A stretch of 64,000 nt of DNA from Marsupella aquatica (GCA_973895155.1 OZ316891.1:20646001-20710000); one strand, 5' to 3'; shown: positions 1 through 13,207, counted from the first letter of the stretch. Notes: generated by a model from the letters alone, not told the origin. Program-made: numbers and translations.

Positions 1-259
1 GCGCGAACTTCAACACCGCCCTCTGCCCGTAAGGCCTCGCGGACTGAACGATGATATCCTGCGGGTTCTCAATCGCCACAATCACCCTCGCAGCGAGCTG
101 CAGCTTCTCCCACGTCTTGCCGAGGTTGATGATAAAAATCCCGTCCGTTCGGCGGCGCCAAACGTACCGCTCCATTTGGAAATCGCAATTCTTCGTGCCA
201 AGATGCACGTCTGCCGCAAGCATCATCTGCACATCCTGCTCTCGCTGCGTGAGCACCAT
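1..259 (-). CDS. RPSA: 40S ribosomal protein SA (uS2), 5' part, cut by window edge
   Basis: Reading the minus strand from the ATG at 259-257 gives 86 uninterrupted codons to the window edge. They carry the eukaryotic uS2/p40 signature in order: [20 protein letters not shown], then [18 protein letters not shown], then [14 protein letters not shown] and [13 protein letters not shown] sits on the head of the small ribosomal subunit and is needed for 18S rRNA maturation. The wording [15 protein letters not shown] matches the plant form as I remember it. The start context is AAG-ATG-GTG and no other upstream in-frame ATG was chosen. Roughly 200 further residues lie outside the window. No intron is seen within the first 86 codons. 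The gene is probably intact, but only this part can be judged. Confidence 0.93.
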   Translation of the reverse strand, partial: MVLTQREQDVQMMLAADVHLGTKNCDFQMERYVWRRRTDGIFIINLGKTWEKLQLAARVIVAIENPQDIIVQSARPYGQRAVLKFA

Positions 260-454
260 CTTGCAAGTTCGATAGCTGGCTCCCGGTGTCTGCTTCTTGC
301 GTAGGTTGGTTGCAGGCGAATCGATCGATTGATCGACCGTCTGACGAGAGAAAAACGGACGAAGCTCGAGACGAGAAGAGGAAAAGAAGGCAGCAGATCG
401 CCAATCTGCACAAAAGGCACGAGACGTCGAGAGTGCGAAAGTATGTACAGAGAA

Positions 455-520
455 GAAGAACCCTAAAATTCCCACACCCCTAAACTGAAGACTGACGGAC
501 GGAACCGGAGCCCTAAAATC
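455..520 (-). promoter_or_regulatory. Telobox-like motifs upstream of RPSA
   Basis: Three CCCTAAA-type motifs lie about 200-260 bases upstream of the RPSA start: AACCCTAAA at 459-467, CCCCTAAAC near 477-485 and CCCTAAAA at 511-518. Short telomere-repeat motifs (AAACCCTAA) are well known in promoters of plant ribosomal protein genes. The function here is inferred from motif and position only. The rest of 260-600 is otherwise unremarkable apart from runs of GATCGATCG near 318-332. Confidence 0.35.
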
Positions 521-612
521 GGAGACCTGGGTTAGACACGGAACACCTCGGGTTAACCACCACTGTCAACCCCTCGTGTAATTTCATAAAGTGATCAAGT
601 ATAGTAAAGTCC

Positions 613-795
613 TGTTTGGAGGGCATTCTGGGATATAATGTCCCCAAAACGAGAGATAAAATGGTGTTTGGAGGGGCTACTGTTGTACTGTTGTTAGTAA
701 TGCTGTTTGGAGGGCATTCTGGGATATAATGTCCCCAAAACGAGAGATAAAATGGTGTTTGGAGGGGCTACTGTTGTTAGTAATGCTGTTTTGAG
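613..795. repeat. Tandem duplication, 91-base unit
   Basis: A unit beginning TGTTTGGAGGGCATTCTGGG is present at 613 and again at 704, almost identical over about 70 bases. A decayed third start (TGTTTTGAGGGCTATTATTG) follows near 783. It lies in the flank upstream of RPSA. No coding potential is apparent. Confidence 0.85.
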
Positions 796-984
796 GGCTA
801 TTATTGTTCGTAATGCTTTGGAAATAGGACCCTACTTACTACACTTATATGCCTGAGAGATTTTTATTTTCTTCTAATTTTAGAAAAGGTGCAGGTGATC
901 CAGATCTTGATGGGGGCATTATGCTCCCCAAATGCCCTGAAAAATACACAAGGAAAAATCACTAAGGGCATTAAGTATAGGATA

Positions 985-1095
985 ATGGTTGTCTGGGCTG
1001 AAAATACTAGCCTATAACCAGAAAATGAGTAAAAATTGATAGGCGGCAATGAGAAGCTTTTCTTAGCATTTTGGGAGCACTCTTCAGGCTAGAAC
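985..1095 (+). repeat. Dispersed repeat, copy of the B module found at 54.5 kb
   Basis: The order of short blocks GTCTGGGC, ACTA, CTATAACCAGAAA, GAAGCTTTTCTTAGCA, TTTGGGA, TTCAGGCTAGAACCCC matches the B module at 54,460-54,590 and its inverted copy at 54,770-54,900. This marks an old transposable element family with at least three copies in the window. Class unknown. Confidence 0.5.
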
Positions 1096-4000
1096 CCCCT
1101 TGTCCAGACCTCCCTAGTTTATATATAATTATTGTCTAGAAAAAGGTTACTGATCATGAGTTTCCGAGCAACAGACTATGGGACTAGCAAGTACCTCTAG
1201 AAATGGTTACACACTGATGGCCTGTGTTTCGTACAGAAATTACGAGCCATAACTCTCCTGCTAGCCTAGCCTCGGGAGTTAGGACATTTTAGGCCTGCCA
1301 GGACAAGCCTGCTTCTAGGGTTGTCCAATTTCAGGCACAATTTCCAGATCAAAATAGAACAAAGCTACACTTGGGGGGTTGTCTTTGTCAATCCACACTG
1401 TACCGTTTCACTAACTAATGAGATTAAGACGTTGAAATATCTTTCCAACTTGTGCTCCTGAGTTCCTGGTAGTGTGCAAGGTGTCCTGCATGGGCACGGA
1501 CAGACAATGGCCTCTTTGTTAGTCAATATCACATTGCTCAGGAACTACTAGAACCCCATGATAAGGAAGAAAATTCAAGAAAGTAAGAAAGAGGGAGGAA
1601 GGGGCTAATTTGTCTTCCTGCACTTTGGGTGACAGTGGAGGGTTTAAGAGCATCTTCAAGGTTACAGGTCTGGTTATTGTACGGAGAGTAGATACCCAGC
1701 TTGACAACACCCTTTTCGAGCTTGCTATAAATAGGAGTCATGGTCAGCTGAACTCAGCCCCAACCACTGAAAGGATTGTTTCCCTGTGCCACTAGAAAGA
1801 TTAGTCTCAGCAAAGCCAGCCAAAAAGAGGTACCCTTGTTTGTCAATTTTGATATTTATGATTATATATAAGTATTTCATATTATCATGACCAGTTTCTG
1901 AATTTGAATGCGGACAGACAGAAAATTAGTTTTATAACAATGACAATGGCACCCTCTGTTCCTTGGGCCACCTGGTAATTGCCCCTGCGGACAGGCAGAA
2001 TGAAAAAACGAAAGAACTAGATTGTTCTTCTAGAGCCCTCATGAGCAGCTCAAGAATCATCTCCCAACCATTGGAGATTGCAATCTTGGGAATCCAGCAA
2101 TGAACGCACTAAAATGTCAAAACTGCATAGTGCCTCCAGTTCTAGTAACAAAAAGACCCTCAAAATCTGAAAACATTCCTTTACAGGGGTTGAACATTGA
2201 GCTTTAGTTACTAGGTCCTCCTGCGAGTGGGAGTGTCAGGTGGCCCCAACTCCCTAAAGACCCCAATGATCCCACTAAAACCACTGTTGTGTAGTCGCCA
2301 AAAAACTCATTGAATCAGACTGCAGCAGGGTTTGAACATGCGACCAACTACATCTAAAAGTGCATTTTCACCATTGACATCAAAGGAGAGCACAGCTCAG
2401 TAAAATTTCTGATACAAGACCTGACTGGGTCCACCAGGATCCTTGACAAGAGGTTCATAGAAAGAGGGCACCATTCAACTGTCTAGGGTGTGTCAACTTT
2501 GGAACTGGATTTGATCATCCAGTGCACTGCATGGCCATCCGAAAAATGGACATTGAAAGCCAGCTTAAGCACCTGGATTTGATCGACAGGTGCCGGGCAA
2601 GGTTGGTCCCTTTGTGAATCTGAAATATCCCTCAGATAAATAGTTTTCACAGACAACAGGGACCCCATGGCTGCCCACCATGGGGCCCAAAGTTGTAACA
2701 CCCTTGAAATGGTTTTTCATTAGTGTGTATAGAACATCTCCAGTGAAACCACCTGTCCGAATTTACTACAGTAACTCAAGAGAGACACCTTGTGTTAAAC
2801 CACCTGCCAACATAATAAGAGGGAAGTGTCCAGATGTTTTTCATTAGGAAAGTTGAGGAATATCTCAGGTTAAACCACTTGTCCACATGTAACACGGGTA
2901 ATCCAAGGAACACCTCAGGCGGGACCTCAGGATTAAACCACCTACCACATGTGAGGAGGAAAGTATCCAAATAGAAACTCAAGGATCACCTTGGGTTCAT
3001 TTACCTGCCGACACACAAAGAGGCAAATGTTCAATATAATGCTTTCCATTAGGAACCTTAACAAACACCTACCTCATTGTAGTTGGTTTTATCTCCAACT
3101 AGTGGTTTGTCAGTAATTAACCTTGGTAACCCAAATTTGAGAGTGGGGCCAACTTCAACCAAGAAAAACCCCTAGTTAGAAAAACCCCTTCAATCCAAAC
3201 CTAATGCTATTTGGGTTGCATTTCCATGACTGGAGAGTACTTTCACTTTGTCAAGCCCTACAAATGCTGCCCTATTGTGATCTCTTCTGTTATTGCTTTG
3301 GCAAGTAGTGCACCCAGATTCATTCCCACCAAAGAGTCAGAGAAGGAGATGAAATCAGATTGCAAACTTCACACAACTTACCCACCTACTTCTACAGACC
3401 ATCCAGCCAGATTTGAGACTTCTTGTGGATATGCTATTGAGGGCAATGCCGAATACATACACCATGGTTGCAAAGGAAATGTTGCACTCATCAGAGAGGA
3501 AACCATCGAGCTCAGAAGCAATATGATCAGAAATGAAAACACATTGATTACTGCTCCCCAGATTCCACAGAGTCGCCATGCTTCAATGGAGCGCAAATTC
3601 AGCAGTTGATACCAAATGTACTGATGCTGGACAAGATTAAAAAAAACTTGAATGCATGATCTTGTGTGTTCCAACGCATTCTCTCTTACTCGAGATCTTG
3701 GTCACAGTGCAAAATTTTGCTGGACACAATGCAAGATGACAAGATTATGTTTGGTTGTCTTTGAATAGTGTCTCCATTGATTGGTTTCATTGATTTTGCT
3801 TGTGGGCCACATTTTTTTCATTTTTTTTCAACAAAGAAAACCGGGACAGGGCCGGAACCCACACAACAACCCAGGGGACAAGAGCCACCCCGGGCAGGAA
3901 ACACCAAAAACACCTAATCAAGCCAATAAATCTGATGCAGTCACCAGGTGAACTCCGAACCCCACTCACCATGGGTCTTCACCATCCTCTGTCTACATCT

Positions 4001-4945
4001 ATTGTGGGCCGCATTATGCTCCAAATAGTGTTATGTACTATTAATATTGCCTTAATGTTCCTGCATGCACACACTTCAATGTTAGGCTGTAGTTCACATT
4101 GGTACCTTTAATTCAAGCATAATAGCAAAAATTGGGCTACATAAATGATGTTACCAAGACCCTAGTTTGTACCTAACACTGGTGAGTTTCAATTAAGCAT
4201 AACAGTAAACAAAATGGGCTACACAAATAATGTTACCAAGACCCAAAGGATAAACAGATAAAACAGGCAAGGAATTTAGAGGAAGTCTGGAAGAGCTATT
4301 ATTTTGCACAACATAGGTCATCTGTTGTCAGATTGACTGTGAGGCCCACAAAAACTGAGTCTCTAATAACAAGGCGTGTCAAAGCAGGGCCAAAAGTGAA
4401 TTACGGCAAAGGACATAAAATGTTTTATGGTGAGGACAAAAATCTTACAGGATACCTGTAAAGATGCCCTGGAAGGAATTAGACATCCAAAAAGTGGTCG
4501 TTTTGTAGTTAGCTAGGGTGTCTCAAAGCACATCCATAACAAGTTACGAGTTGCCCATAAGGGTTGAGTTACAGGAACGGGCATAAAAGTTGCCAGATGC
4601 CAAAATAGACCTTTGTAAGAAAGTGTCACGGCCGCTAACAGAACCCGTAACATTAACTCTAAGACCTTGAATTTGTGTCATCACAACGTAGAGTCATTGC
4701 AACATTGCGTCATCTAGGGACAGAAGCAACATGCCAGTAACTGTGTATTATTATAATGCTATTGTGACCGCTTGTTGAGGTAATAGGCTTGGGCTTGTTT
4801 GATAGGGACGGGCCAAAAGCACTGAGCGGGAGTACCCATAACTCATCCCTTATGGCACAGGTCAATACAAATCCCCTTGCAACCATTGGCCCATAAAATC
4901 TGGTGATAAAGTATTTCAATGCAAATCCTCCCTCAACGAGGTATT
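1096..4945. other. Intergenic DNA with decayed repeats, no gene recognised
   Basis: This stretch is rich in stop codons and I see no conserved protein motif. 1,948-2,040 is a copy of a repeat also found at 33,374-33,460 (shared blocks GCGGACAG, ACGAAAGAA, TGTTC, CTAGAGCCCT). 2,700-3,060 holds a loose repeat of about 80 bases around AAACCACCTGCC and ACCACTTGTCCACATG. The longest open frame, 3,211-3,609 (+, 132 codons), begins with ATG but has no recognisable family, no gene context and an equally open opposite strand. I treat it as chance or a decayed element. 4,110-4,260 contains two copies of a segment ending ATGTTACCAAGACCC. Confidence 0.6.
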
Positions 4946-4950
4946 TGCTT

Positions 4951-5212
4951 GATCAACCCCCAAAATGCAACTTGTTACTTGATTAACCCCCTGAGGTCTA
5001 TCAATGGTCCAGATCTGAGATCTAAAGATCCATCAACAATCCAGATTGGGGAAAAGCATGGAGGGGGTTGATCAACCCCCAAAATGCAACCTGTTACTTG
5101 ATTAACCCCCTGAGGTCTATCAATGGTCCAGATCTGAGATCTAAAGGTACATCAACAATCCAGATTGGGGAAAAGCATGGAGGGGGTGATTGGGGAAAAG
5201 CATGGAGGGGGT
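4951..5212. repeat. Two-copy 119-base tandem repeat with perfect palindrome at the junction
   Basis: The unit beginning GATCAACCCCCAAAATGCAA occurs at 4,951 and 5,070, with few differences. The last part (GATTGGGGAAAAGCATGGAG) is duplicated once more near 5,188. At the unit junction, 5,063-5,080 reads GGGGGTTGATCAACCCCC, an 18-base perfect palindrome. No coding potential. Confidence 0.9.
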
Positions 5213-6500
5213 CGATTAAGCAAACTTTTTCAAGAAAGGGGTCTACTAAGCATATCTCTCTCCCTCAACCATTGGCCTGTAAAGACACAGGTGTCCCTTA
5301 ACTTTTCTTTATGGCCCTCCTTTGAGACTCCCTATTATAGCTATAAGATAAATTTGCCCTGTAAGAGATCAGGCGTTCAAAAAGTGATCATTTTGTAGCT
5401 AATTAATTATAGCCATACGATCTTGATTATCGTAATGCTTTGACAAGCTCTTTTGAAAATGGATGTCCTTGCGTCAGCCCTAGTTGATCTGTGCATTGCA
5501 GGAGTATCATCTTACTTGGTCCACTGACGATTCTTGGCCCTGGTTCCATCTAATCTCTGACCGGTTCGTCATTGTAGGTCATCTTAAAGTCTCGAGTTAA
5601 TTAGATCGGAAGAGCCTGACATTCCTCTCCATGGGCACGAAGACCAATCAAGTCTTCAAATATTAATGCATACTACGATCCATGCATCATCATCCAATTC
5701 AGTCTCTAGTTTTGGGACACGAAAGTGAAGCGATAGAGGACAAAAGCTGATAAATAAAAACATCAGTGCCACGGCAACTACATCCTGTCATATAGCTCAA
5801 TTTTTCGATTCGACAGCGGATAATTTCAAAGAAAGTGCAGTGTAACCGTCAGTTTCGTCACTGTTTAAGGAGAATAGTAGCGTTCGGAATTTTCTCAAGA
5901 TTGAAGTTCTACACCCGTTCACGTGGTCGCTATTTGAAAAAGATTGCAGCAAGTAAATCCCACTTGAACTGAGCCACTAGTACTGTCAACTCAGTGACTA
6001 ATCAAATTACAATTGAATGGATCTCTCTCCAAAAACATTTAAACCGCCTACAAGACCATAATTCCAACTCGTGTTTACTTTGTTACTGTTTGAGACGTCT
6101 AACATCTCTCTAGTTTGAAGCTGTGCAAACGTATATCTCCCCTGATAAAGGCTCCAAACTAGTACCTACGTATCTCACCAGTCTTGTAAGTATCTTACCT
6201 AAAAGTTCGTCGAAACAGCTGAAAGATGGTTCATCCTCGTTCCTAAGGATTAACAAAGACTGCAGTCCTTCTATCTGTCCTTCAACACTGGCTGTGGGTA
6301 TTAACGTATAAACACTATATTTGAAGAAGGCAGCTACAGGCTATCAACCTAGTGCCATCAAATCATCCTAGAAATATACAACTTAGTGCTGAATGAAACA
6401 TAATCAAGGTAAGAATCATGATGACGGTGCGCCCATCCATCCGTCAAAATAGATCCGGCAATTCAGCCAAATGCATTTGATAGTGTAGAAAATTAAGCTC
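5213..6500. other. Intergenic, 3' side of FAM91, nothing recognised
   Basis: No open frame with a recognisable motif and no repeat array was seen. The part next to 6,500 should hold the FAM91 3' untranslated region and polyadenylation site on the minus strand, but no position can be fixed from sequence alone. Confidence 0.5.
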
Positions 6501-9500
6501 TTATGCAGCAATCCTCAACATCTCAGATGCCACCGCTGCTTCGGTCACCAAAGCCACTGGAAGTCTCCCTTGCAGGAAGAGAGAAATATTCAGAGGCCTA
6601 AGCACCATTCCATCAAATATTAAATTCACTCCTGGAAGTGGTACATCACTACCGTCATCGTCCTCTACATAATCCATCTTTTGCACTGAGGAATCTGGGT
6701 TTGCAGGCACCTCCCCTGCCCCTTGTTGGGCCCCCTCAATAATTGGAGGTACTGGTAAGGAGGGTAACCTGAATACGTACCACTGTTCCTGTTAGTGAAT
6801 TTAATAAATGCATCATTTCGATCAATGATAGCATGTGAATCTTGCTGATACAATCAAGTCTCCTACAAAACAGCTTAGCAAATCTCCTACAACTGGAACA
6901 AATAGGGCAAGAGTCGAAGAAAGCTTACGGGAAAACTTTGCCGTCAATTGAAAACCGGACAGTGGCATCCGAATCGGATGGACTTAGCGGTGAAGATGTT
7001 GGAGAATATATAGGATCAAACATTCCATCAGAAGGATTCCACTTTGAGCTCGCGAGACTGATCAGAACAGGTTTGTTGCCAGACTTTGACGGCGCACCTG
7101 GATATGCTAGTCTTGAAATTGGGCCATTTGCCTGATAGTCAGATATAAACTCTCGAAGTTTCCGCCGCAACTTTTGCATAGCTTCTCGATGTTTTGACAG
7201 AGTACTACTTTGGAATAGCTCAGACCGAACTGCTCCATCGCAAACCAATTTGCAGAGCATTGTGTCAAAGAGTGGTAGTCCAAACTCCACACTTTGTGGA
7301 ATCCACTCCCAATCATTCTCATTTGGCAAGCTCGTCACGGCACCTGTCGCCTTGCGAACTCTAATCATGTGGATGTATCCCACTGTATCCAAATTTAATT
7401 CGTCAGCTACATCCAGTAAAGAGGTGCTCGGTTGGTACATGTACGAAGCGTCCACTGCCTTCTCAGTTTCGTCGGATGTGTTGAGTACATTCAGATCACT
7501 CAGGGGCAGAGGGGCATTCTTTGTCAACACAGATCCGTTTTCATCAAGAGAGGACATTGGGAAGGGCTGGACGAGCACAGCCGAGAACTTCAACAGAGAG
7601 TTAAGGCAATGCAAGAGAATCCGACCTTCAACCAGAGAGCCATCAAACTTTCCTCCAATGCCACTCACTCCAACTCCGTCCCAAGCCCACACTAAAGCCT
7701 TAGCACACCCTGCCAGAGGAGGAGGAAGGAGTCTTAGTCTCTGGCCTTTGATGAGAGCAACAGAAACCGGTCCCGATCCAGATACTGAATACAAAAGGAG
7801 CTTCATCCACGGAGTTATGGCAGCCCGACTTGGTGGACCAAAGTGGACAGGCCCAGAACCATCAGCTGAAACGACTGATGGAGGAGAGAGGAGAGGAATC
7901 ATGGACACGACCACGTCATAGTCACGTCGCAGAACCCTGTGAATGGTTCCAGGAGATAGACCCTGTAAGCTCTCCACACGCAACACATCCACACGATACT
8001 TGCGTCCCGACTTCTTGTTGCGAGATTTTGTACGCCCAAAAACATCTATGGCAGCTGAAGCGCTCGTGGATTGCATTGTCTCAGGGCCGATGTCAAAAGG
8101 ATTAGGTCTCTCATCCTCATCAGCGGGCTTGCTGCTAAGCACTTCAAAGTTGAATAAATCATCATCAGGTTCCCTAGATTTTCCTTGCAATTCAGTAGAG
8201 CTATAATCTAAGTCTACAGGCTTGAAAGTCAGAAGACTGTCAAGGTGAGGTGAACTGCTGAGACCAATGGCACTTGGACCAAGCTGAAAATCACCCAGCT
8301 CAGTTCCTGACTTCTCTGGCGACTCCAGATCAGGCTCCGCATCTACAGTATCCAAACCTGTTAGACCAGTTCCTCCAGATCGAAGGCATTCCAAGGCAAG
8401 GCGAAGGCTGAAGGCATGATTAGCGAGCTGCTGTAGCTCTCCCTCAAATTTTGTACCCTCAACTTGGCGCAAGTCTTCGCACATTTCTGCCACATTGGAG
8501 TCACCTAGCTTTCCTGCTTCATAGAGTGTCACAGCATGTCCCTTGAGACCTGGACAGAGTACAGGGGAATGGGCTTCAGAACATGAAGACAATAACATAA
8601 CTTTTTCAATTCTGGTACATTATATCGTAGCGTGTTGTATTTATCGAATGACAAAGGCCATGAAATCGAACACTTGTGAATGAAACTGATGTCAATGTCT
8701 AGAGGCATGAGACCCATAAAGCCACAGCACGAGTATTAACAGAGCATGCGCGCAGGATGGTCATTAAACCATCAGTTCTCTGTGATGAGGATCTATAAAC
8801 CCCAAGAAAGCTAGCTTATCAAATTCTGACCCGCAAATTTGAACAAACCACAATATTGAAGGTGCTCTGAAACTTACCCGGTGACAGCGAGCCCATCATG
8901 AGATAGGATGTGAGATTTGCATCAACCATGAGAGCAAATCGTGTGATCCCAGATTGAGATTTTATAACATCGCCATCTGCTTCAGGCATGCCCTCCTGAA
9001 ATGGACTTGGTGGCAAGGAACTGAGTGATCTGAACCCATCGTCGGCAGCACTGTCCTCACTTAGCGGAGATCCAGGCACCAGGAAGTCGTTCAGCAACGA
9101 AGCAGGGTCCAAAACCTTTTTGGCCCATCCCAGTCGGGAAGCCAATGACACAGCAGCTTCCAACTGGGACAAGTCAGCCTGCAGAGTTTGTGCCAGCTCA
9201 CTAATTGTTGCTTGCTCACTCGATGCAACAAAAACAGCATACAGAAGTCTGTACAATCATACAATCGCTCCATTAGGGATAAATCCATTGGCAGGAGTGG
9301 AACATGTTTTTCTCTCGTGTATCTTGCACATCTGAATTCATGAAAGTCCACGTAGAAAAGAGTCACACAGCCAGGCCATGAAGTTAAGGTCAAACAGACA
9401 TAGCGAAGAGCAAAGTTAAAAACTATTGTCCTATAGGGTCTGAGAAGTCTGCATTAGACTTCAATCAAGAATTATGTCACACGAGGCATTCAAAAAGACA

Positions 9501-12053
9501 AGTGAAACATAAGCAAGTGAGACATACTCTTCAGTGGGATCTTCATAAGACTGGTCGCGGTTAGAAACAAAACCATCCAAAGTTGAAACTGCAAATTGGA
9601 CAGCCCCCAAACCAACCCTGTGGCATCAGTAGCCACAGAAGATCCTGTATTACAACTATGAATGAAAAAGGAATCGTGGACAACGAAACCGGTGACAAGG
9701 AGAAGAACGCTCGGTCCACTATTGAAAACTGTAGACCTTCAAATGTAGTTCATGTTGGCGGTGAGCTTTTCCTTCCTCAGAGTGAAACGTTTCGGGAGTA
9801 TTCAGTGAACTTATTCTAATGAAGTCTCTCTGTGGGTGTGCAAAGGGTAGAAACAGAATTCAGAACTTAATCCAGTCCGGTTTGACTTGTTCGATAAAAC
9901 CAAATCAGGACGGCCAATGTGAGTGCGAAGATAGTCGGCAGACGAAAAAATCGAAACGAACCTTGAAAATGATCATCAGGATAGACGGGAACCTCCAAAT
10001 ATATCAATCCTCGACGATAGAGGCCACGGACGATCTCCAAATCTAGCTCGGCCACTAAGTTGAGTTCTTCCTTGCCCACTTTATCTATGACTACCATTTC
10101 TTCATCTGAGATTTTCTGTTTCAAATTATCGCAATAGCTACATGTTAGCTAAGACGATTGATCAGCACACAGAAGGGCTCCACCGTTTGCTCACAGAAAA
10201 CAAGTTTTCACAACTTAACCGATAAGCCAAGCTGGCACACTACGTAGTTTTAACACAGCGTTGAACTTTGTCACTAGCTGCCTGGTACCTACAGCAAAAT
10301 TCGACGACATCCCAGCTCTAAACGAATGTCTTGGCTATGCTTCATGATAAGCATATGCTGTTGCTCTATGCTACACAAGGCCTTCTCTCACAAACATGAA
10401 AGAAGTCAAATATGAAGGAGTTCTTGAGACTTACTCTGAACTCTTCCACAGTTACGTTCACAATGCTAACTGTCCACCATGGTTCAATCAAAAAGTCCAC
10501 CGGTGCTTTTGGAAGCATGTCCCTAGCGATAGACTTGTTGAGTTTCCACATTAGCTTCTGCACGTCATATGCTGTGATTAGTAAGTTACAATTTCACTCC
10601 ACGTACGTTGCATGTAAATACGAAAGCCAAATGGTAGTCATGACAAATTGCCAGGCTGATTAGTAACTATATGACAGCCTACTAGAACTAAATGACTGGA
10701 ATGACTGGAAGTAGTGATATTTGCGACCTGTGGACACCAACTGCATACATATCCTATTGCAAAAGTACGCAGAAGTACCTTTGCTCTGCACTTATTCATT
10801 ATGTCAATGAATTCGTTTCTCCCAATGCCTGTAAGTCGCAGAGCATCCGCAGCACTAAAGTTTGGAATGGAGTCATAAGGTCGCTCTGCATGAAACTTCA
10901 GGCATCAGGCCCTCATCCTGTTGCTTCTAGATTCAAAGGACAACGGAAAACTACTGGAGTTCGAACACCGAGAAAACCACTGGCCTCCAGGGTCTGACTT
11001 TGACAAGACAAACAGGTTTGCGGAGTTTAGTTCAAAGGAAAGAAACTCGGCAAACCTGTTCCATTTTTAGAAGGACTAAAGCCACACAATATATGACTGA
11101 TTGCAGGTACTGACCATTCTTCATGACTTCGTAGAGCATTTCGCAGTAGTACTGAAAAGGAGATATTCTCAGAATGCGACAAACATTCTCAGACAAGTGA
11201 TATGGGAAGAGCTGTCAACATGGCAACAATCCCACGGGTTCCACAACCTTAGATATGAACTGCAATCGGAGAACGTCTGAAAATTGTCTATATGTCAAGA
11301 AGCACAGCAAATAGATCTGAATTAATAAGTCATCTTGGTATCAACCAATTAGTAGGTATTCTGCACGCATTGCATTCACTTTACGACGGATTGCATTCAA
11401 CTACTGCAACTATTTCATCCCACAACAGGATGTATACAAAACTCTGATTTAAAACTCTGAATTAAGATTAGAAGGGAGCACGAAGATCTGTTCAACAAAA
11501 GATTGACATAAGCGATAAATGGAGATGGATTTGTGAAGAAGGGTAGGGGCCACACCGCAAGATTCTTACGTAGGTAGCGCATAAGATCCTCATAGTATTC
11601 ATTCTCTTTACATGCATTTCTTGCCGCACAATCACTCCATTTGAAGCGCTTTTTGATGCAGTACTCCTTGACTCTGTTGTACGGCACAAGACGCCAATGA
11701 TCCATGAACCAACATAAACTCACTTAAATTTTGGTTCAAAATATGACAACGCTTCCTGTATCTCCTGCCTGGAGGACATGGAATTTGCAGCTCATACAGG
11801 AGGTCAAACGGAGGACAAAGGTGACCCACAACACGCAACGGAAAGTATCGAGCAAACTTTGTTGCTGCAACAGCATTCCAAGAAAATTATCTGCAAAGTA
11901 ATCGTAAATTTGGATATGCTCACACCTCTTTTGATACTCGTCATTCGAGGTTAGAAACAACTTGAGGCGTTTAGGAAGCTTCTCCCAAGGAGCTTCTTCT
12001 CCAATTGCCTTCACTATCATCTCCTCTTCCACGCTATTCGCCACACGCTTCAT
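6501..12053 (-). CDS. FAM91: FAM91 protein, ten exons, complete
   Basis: Joining ten exons with GT-AG junctions gives 1,015 residues in an unbroken frame: 12053-11926, 11673-11556, 11211-11115, 10885-10779, 10557-10435, 10115-9962, 9588-9528, 9248-8878, 8549-6929, 6768-6501. The N-terminal FAM91 domain reads [79 protein letters not shown] and [10 protein letters not shown]. The C-terminal domain starts with [20 protein letters not shown] and ends with [17 protein letters not shown]. Length and order match the plant homologue (about 1,010 residues, from memory). In animals FAM91A1 pairs with WDR11 and binds TBC1D23, helping tether endosome-derived vesicles at the trans-Golgi. The same role in plants is inference. 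Exon 9 is unusually long (1,621 bases). The start has context AAG-ATG-AAG and gives the expected N-terminus. No frame damage seen. Confidence 0.92.
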
Positions 12054-12650
12054 CTTGACTTCCTTGTAACAAAATCCTGTTCGGAATTCCCGTGCACTGT
12101 CGTACCTGTCCTGTTATTTGACAAGCGACACACACTGAACCTTAGCTACTTTGCTGAATCGTTGACAATGACATGCATACAGCAAGCTTTGGGGCCGAAC
12201 TGAAATTTCATTTTCTTTGAGGTCAAGGCCCAGCTTATGATTCCTGTCAGTTAAACCGTCGGTTTCACAGGCGCATTACACACCTCACCGTGTCAAGATG
12301 TAGAGAATGCCAGGATTTAGCTCGAGCGGCTGCTTTCTGAGATCATGGTCTACAGATCACTCTTGACGTACAACATTGCTTCACAAGGGCTTCCACGATG
12401 GACATGAACGACGCAACCGACTGTAGGTCCCGCAGTGTTTAACTACTAGACCGGAAAAGACCTTCCCAGAGAAATTTGAATGATAGACAATCCATCATCC
12501 ACAGCATTTAAGAGGACACAACGAGAACACATTAATGACGCTCCTTTCATTTCTCCTGTAGCTGGCTAGTCCAACTGTCCTTCCTCCAGCGCGCTGAAAC
12601 TCACAGTAGACCCGAGAGCAGATCCTCAGATTCCAAATTTCACTCGTTCT
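12054..12650. other. 5' flank of FAM91, nothing specific seen
   Basis: This is the upstream side of FAM91 and should contain its promoter and any 5' untranslated exon. I see no TATA box in a convincing position, no conserved motif and no coding sequence. Confidence 0.4.
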
Positions 12651-12905
12651 CTCTCAATATGACGGTGCTGCCACCAGAGGCTTAACCTTAAAAATATTCA
12701 TTCCATCATTGTCTAAAATTCGGAGAGCGCTTCCACAGAAGGGTCCTGACCTTAAAACCATGAACTCCATCATCTTCTCTCAATCTAAGAGCGCTGCCAC
12801 ACGAAGCTTGACCTTAACTACAGTGATTCCATCACTCCCTAAATGTATGAGCGCTACCACAAGAGGCCTGACCAACATTCATCCCATCATCCTCTCTCAA
12901 TGTAA
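12651..12905. repeat. Degenerate tandem repeat of about 70 bases, four copies
   Basis: Four imperfect units follow the pattern CTCTCTCAAT, GAGCGCTGCCAC, AAGAGGC, TGACCTTAA, ATTCCATCAT. Start marks lie near 12,651, 12,710, 12,776 and 12,840. A chance 80-codon open frame runs through it and has no biological support. Confidence 0.7.
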
Positions 12906-12949
12906 AGGGCAACTCTCATTCATTACCTCACTCTCCAAGCATTCCTACT

Positions 12950-13207
12950 GACGAGCCTCCTAGGGATTAAAATACTCTTACAAGCTTGCGCGTCAGATCA
13001 TTCATTCACTCACTCATCCATTCATTCCAACAGACGAGCCTCCTAGGGAATAAAAGACTCTTACAAGCTTGCGCGTTAGATATCACTCTCCTCTCCTCTC
13101 CTGTAAGTCATTCATTCACTCACTCATCCATTCAATCCTACTGACGAGCCTCCTAGGAATTAGAACACTCTTACAAGCTTGCGCGTCAGATATCACTCTC
13201 CTCTGCT
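12950..13207. repeat. Three-copy tandem repeat (ACGAGCCTCCTAGG unit)
   Basis: ACGAGCCTCCTAGG followed by CTCTTACAAGCTTGCGCGT occurs at 12,951, 13,034 and 13,144, so spacing is 83 then 110 bases. Copies two and three carry extra CTCTCCTCTCC and CATTCATTCACTCACTCATC blocks. The array follows the 70-base array directly but has a different unit. Confidence 0.85.

Noticed and set aside
3211-3609. 132-codon open frame with ATG start
   Set aside because: No recognisable motif, equally open opposite strand, surrounded by decayed repeats; not enough to call a gene.
7250-8105. Plus-strand open frames of 87-223 codons opposite FAM91
   Set aside because: They are antisense shadows of the long FAM91 exon 9; they show no motif, and the minus strand gives the conserved protein.
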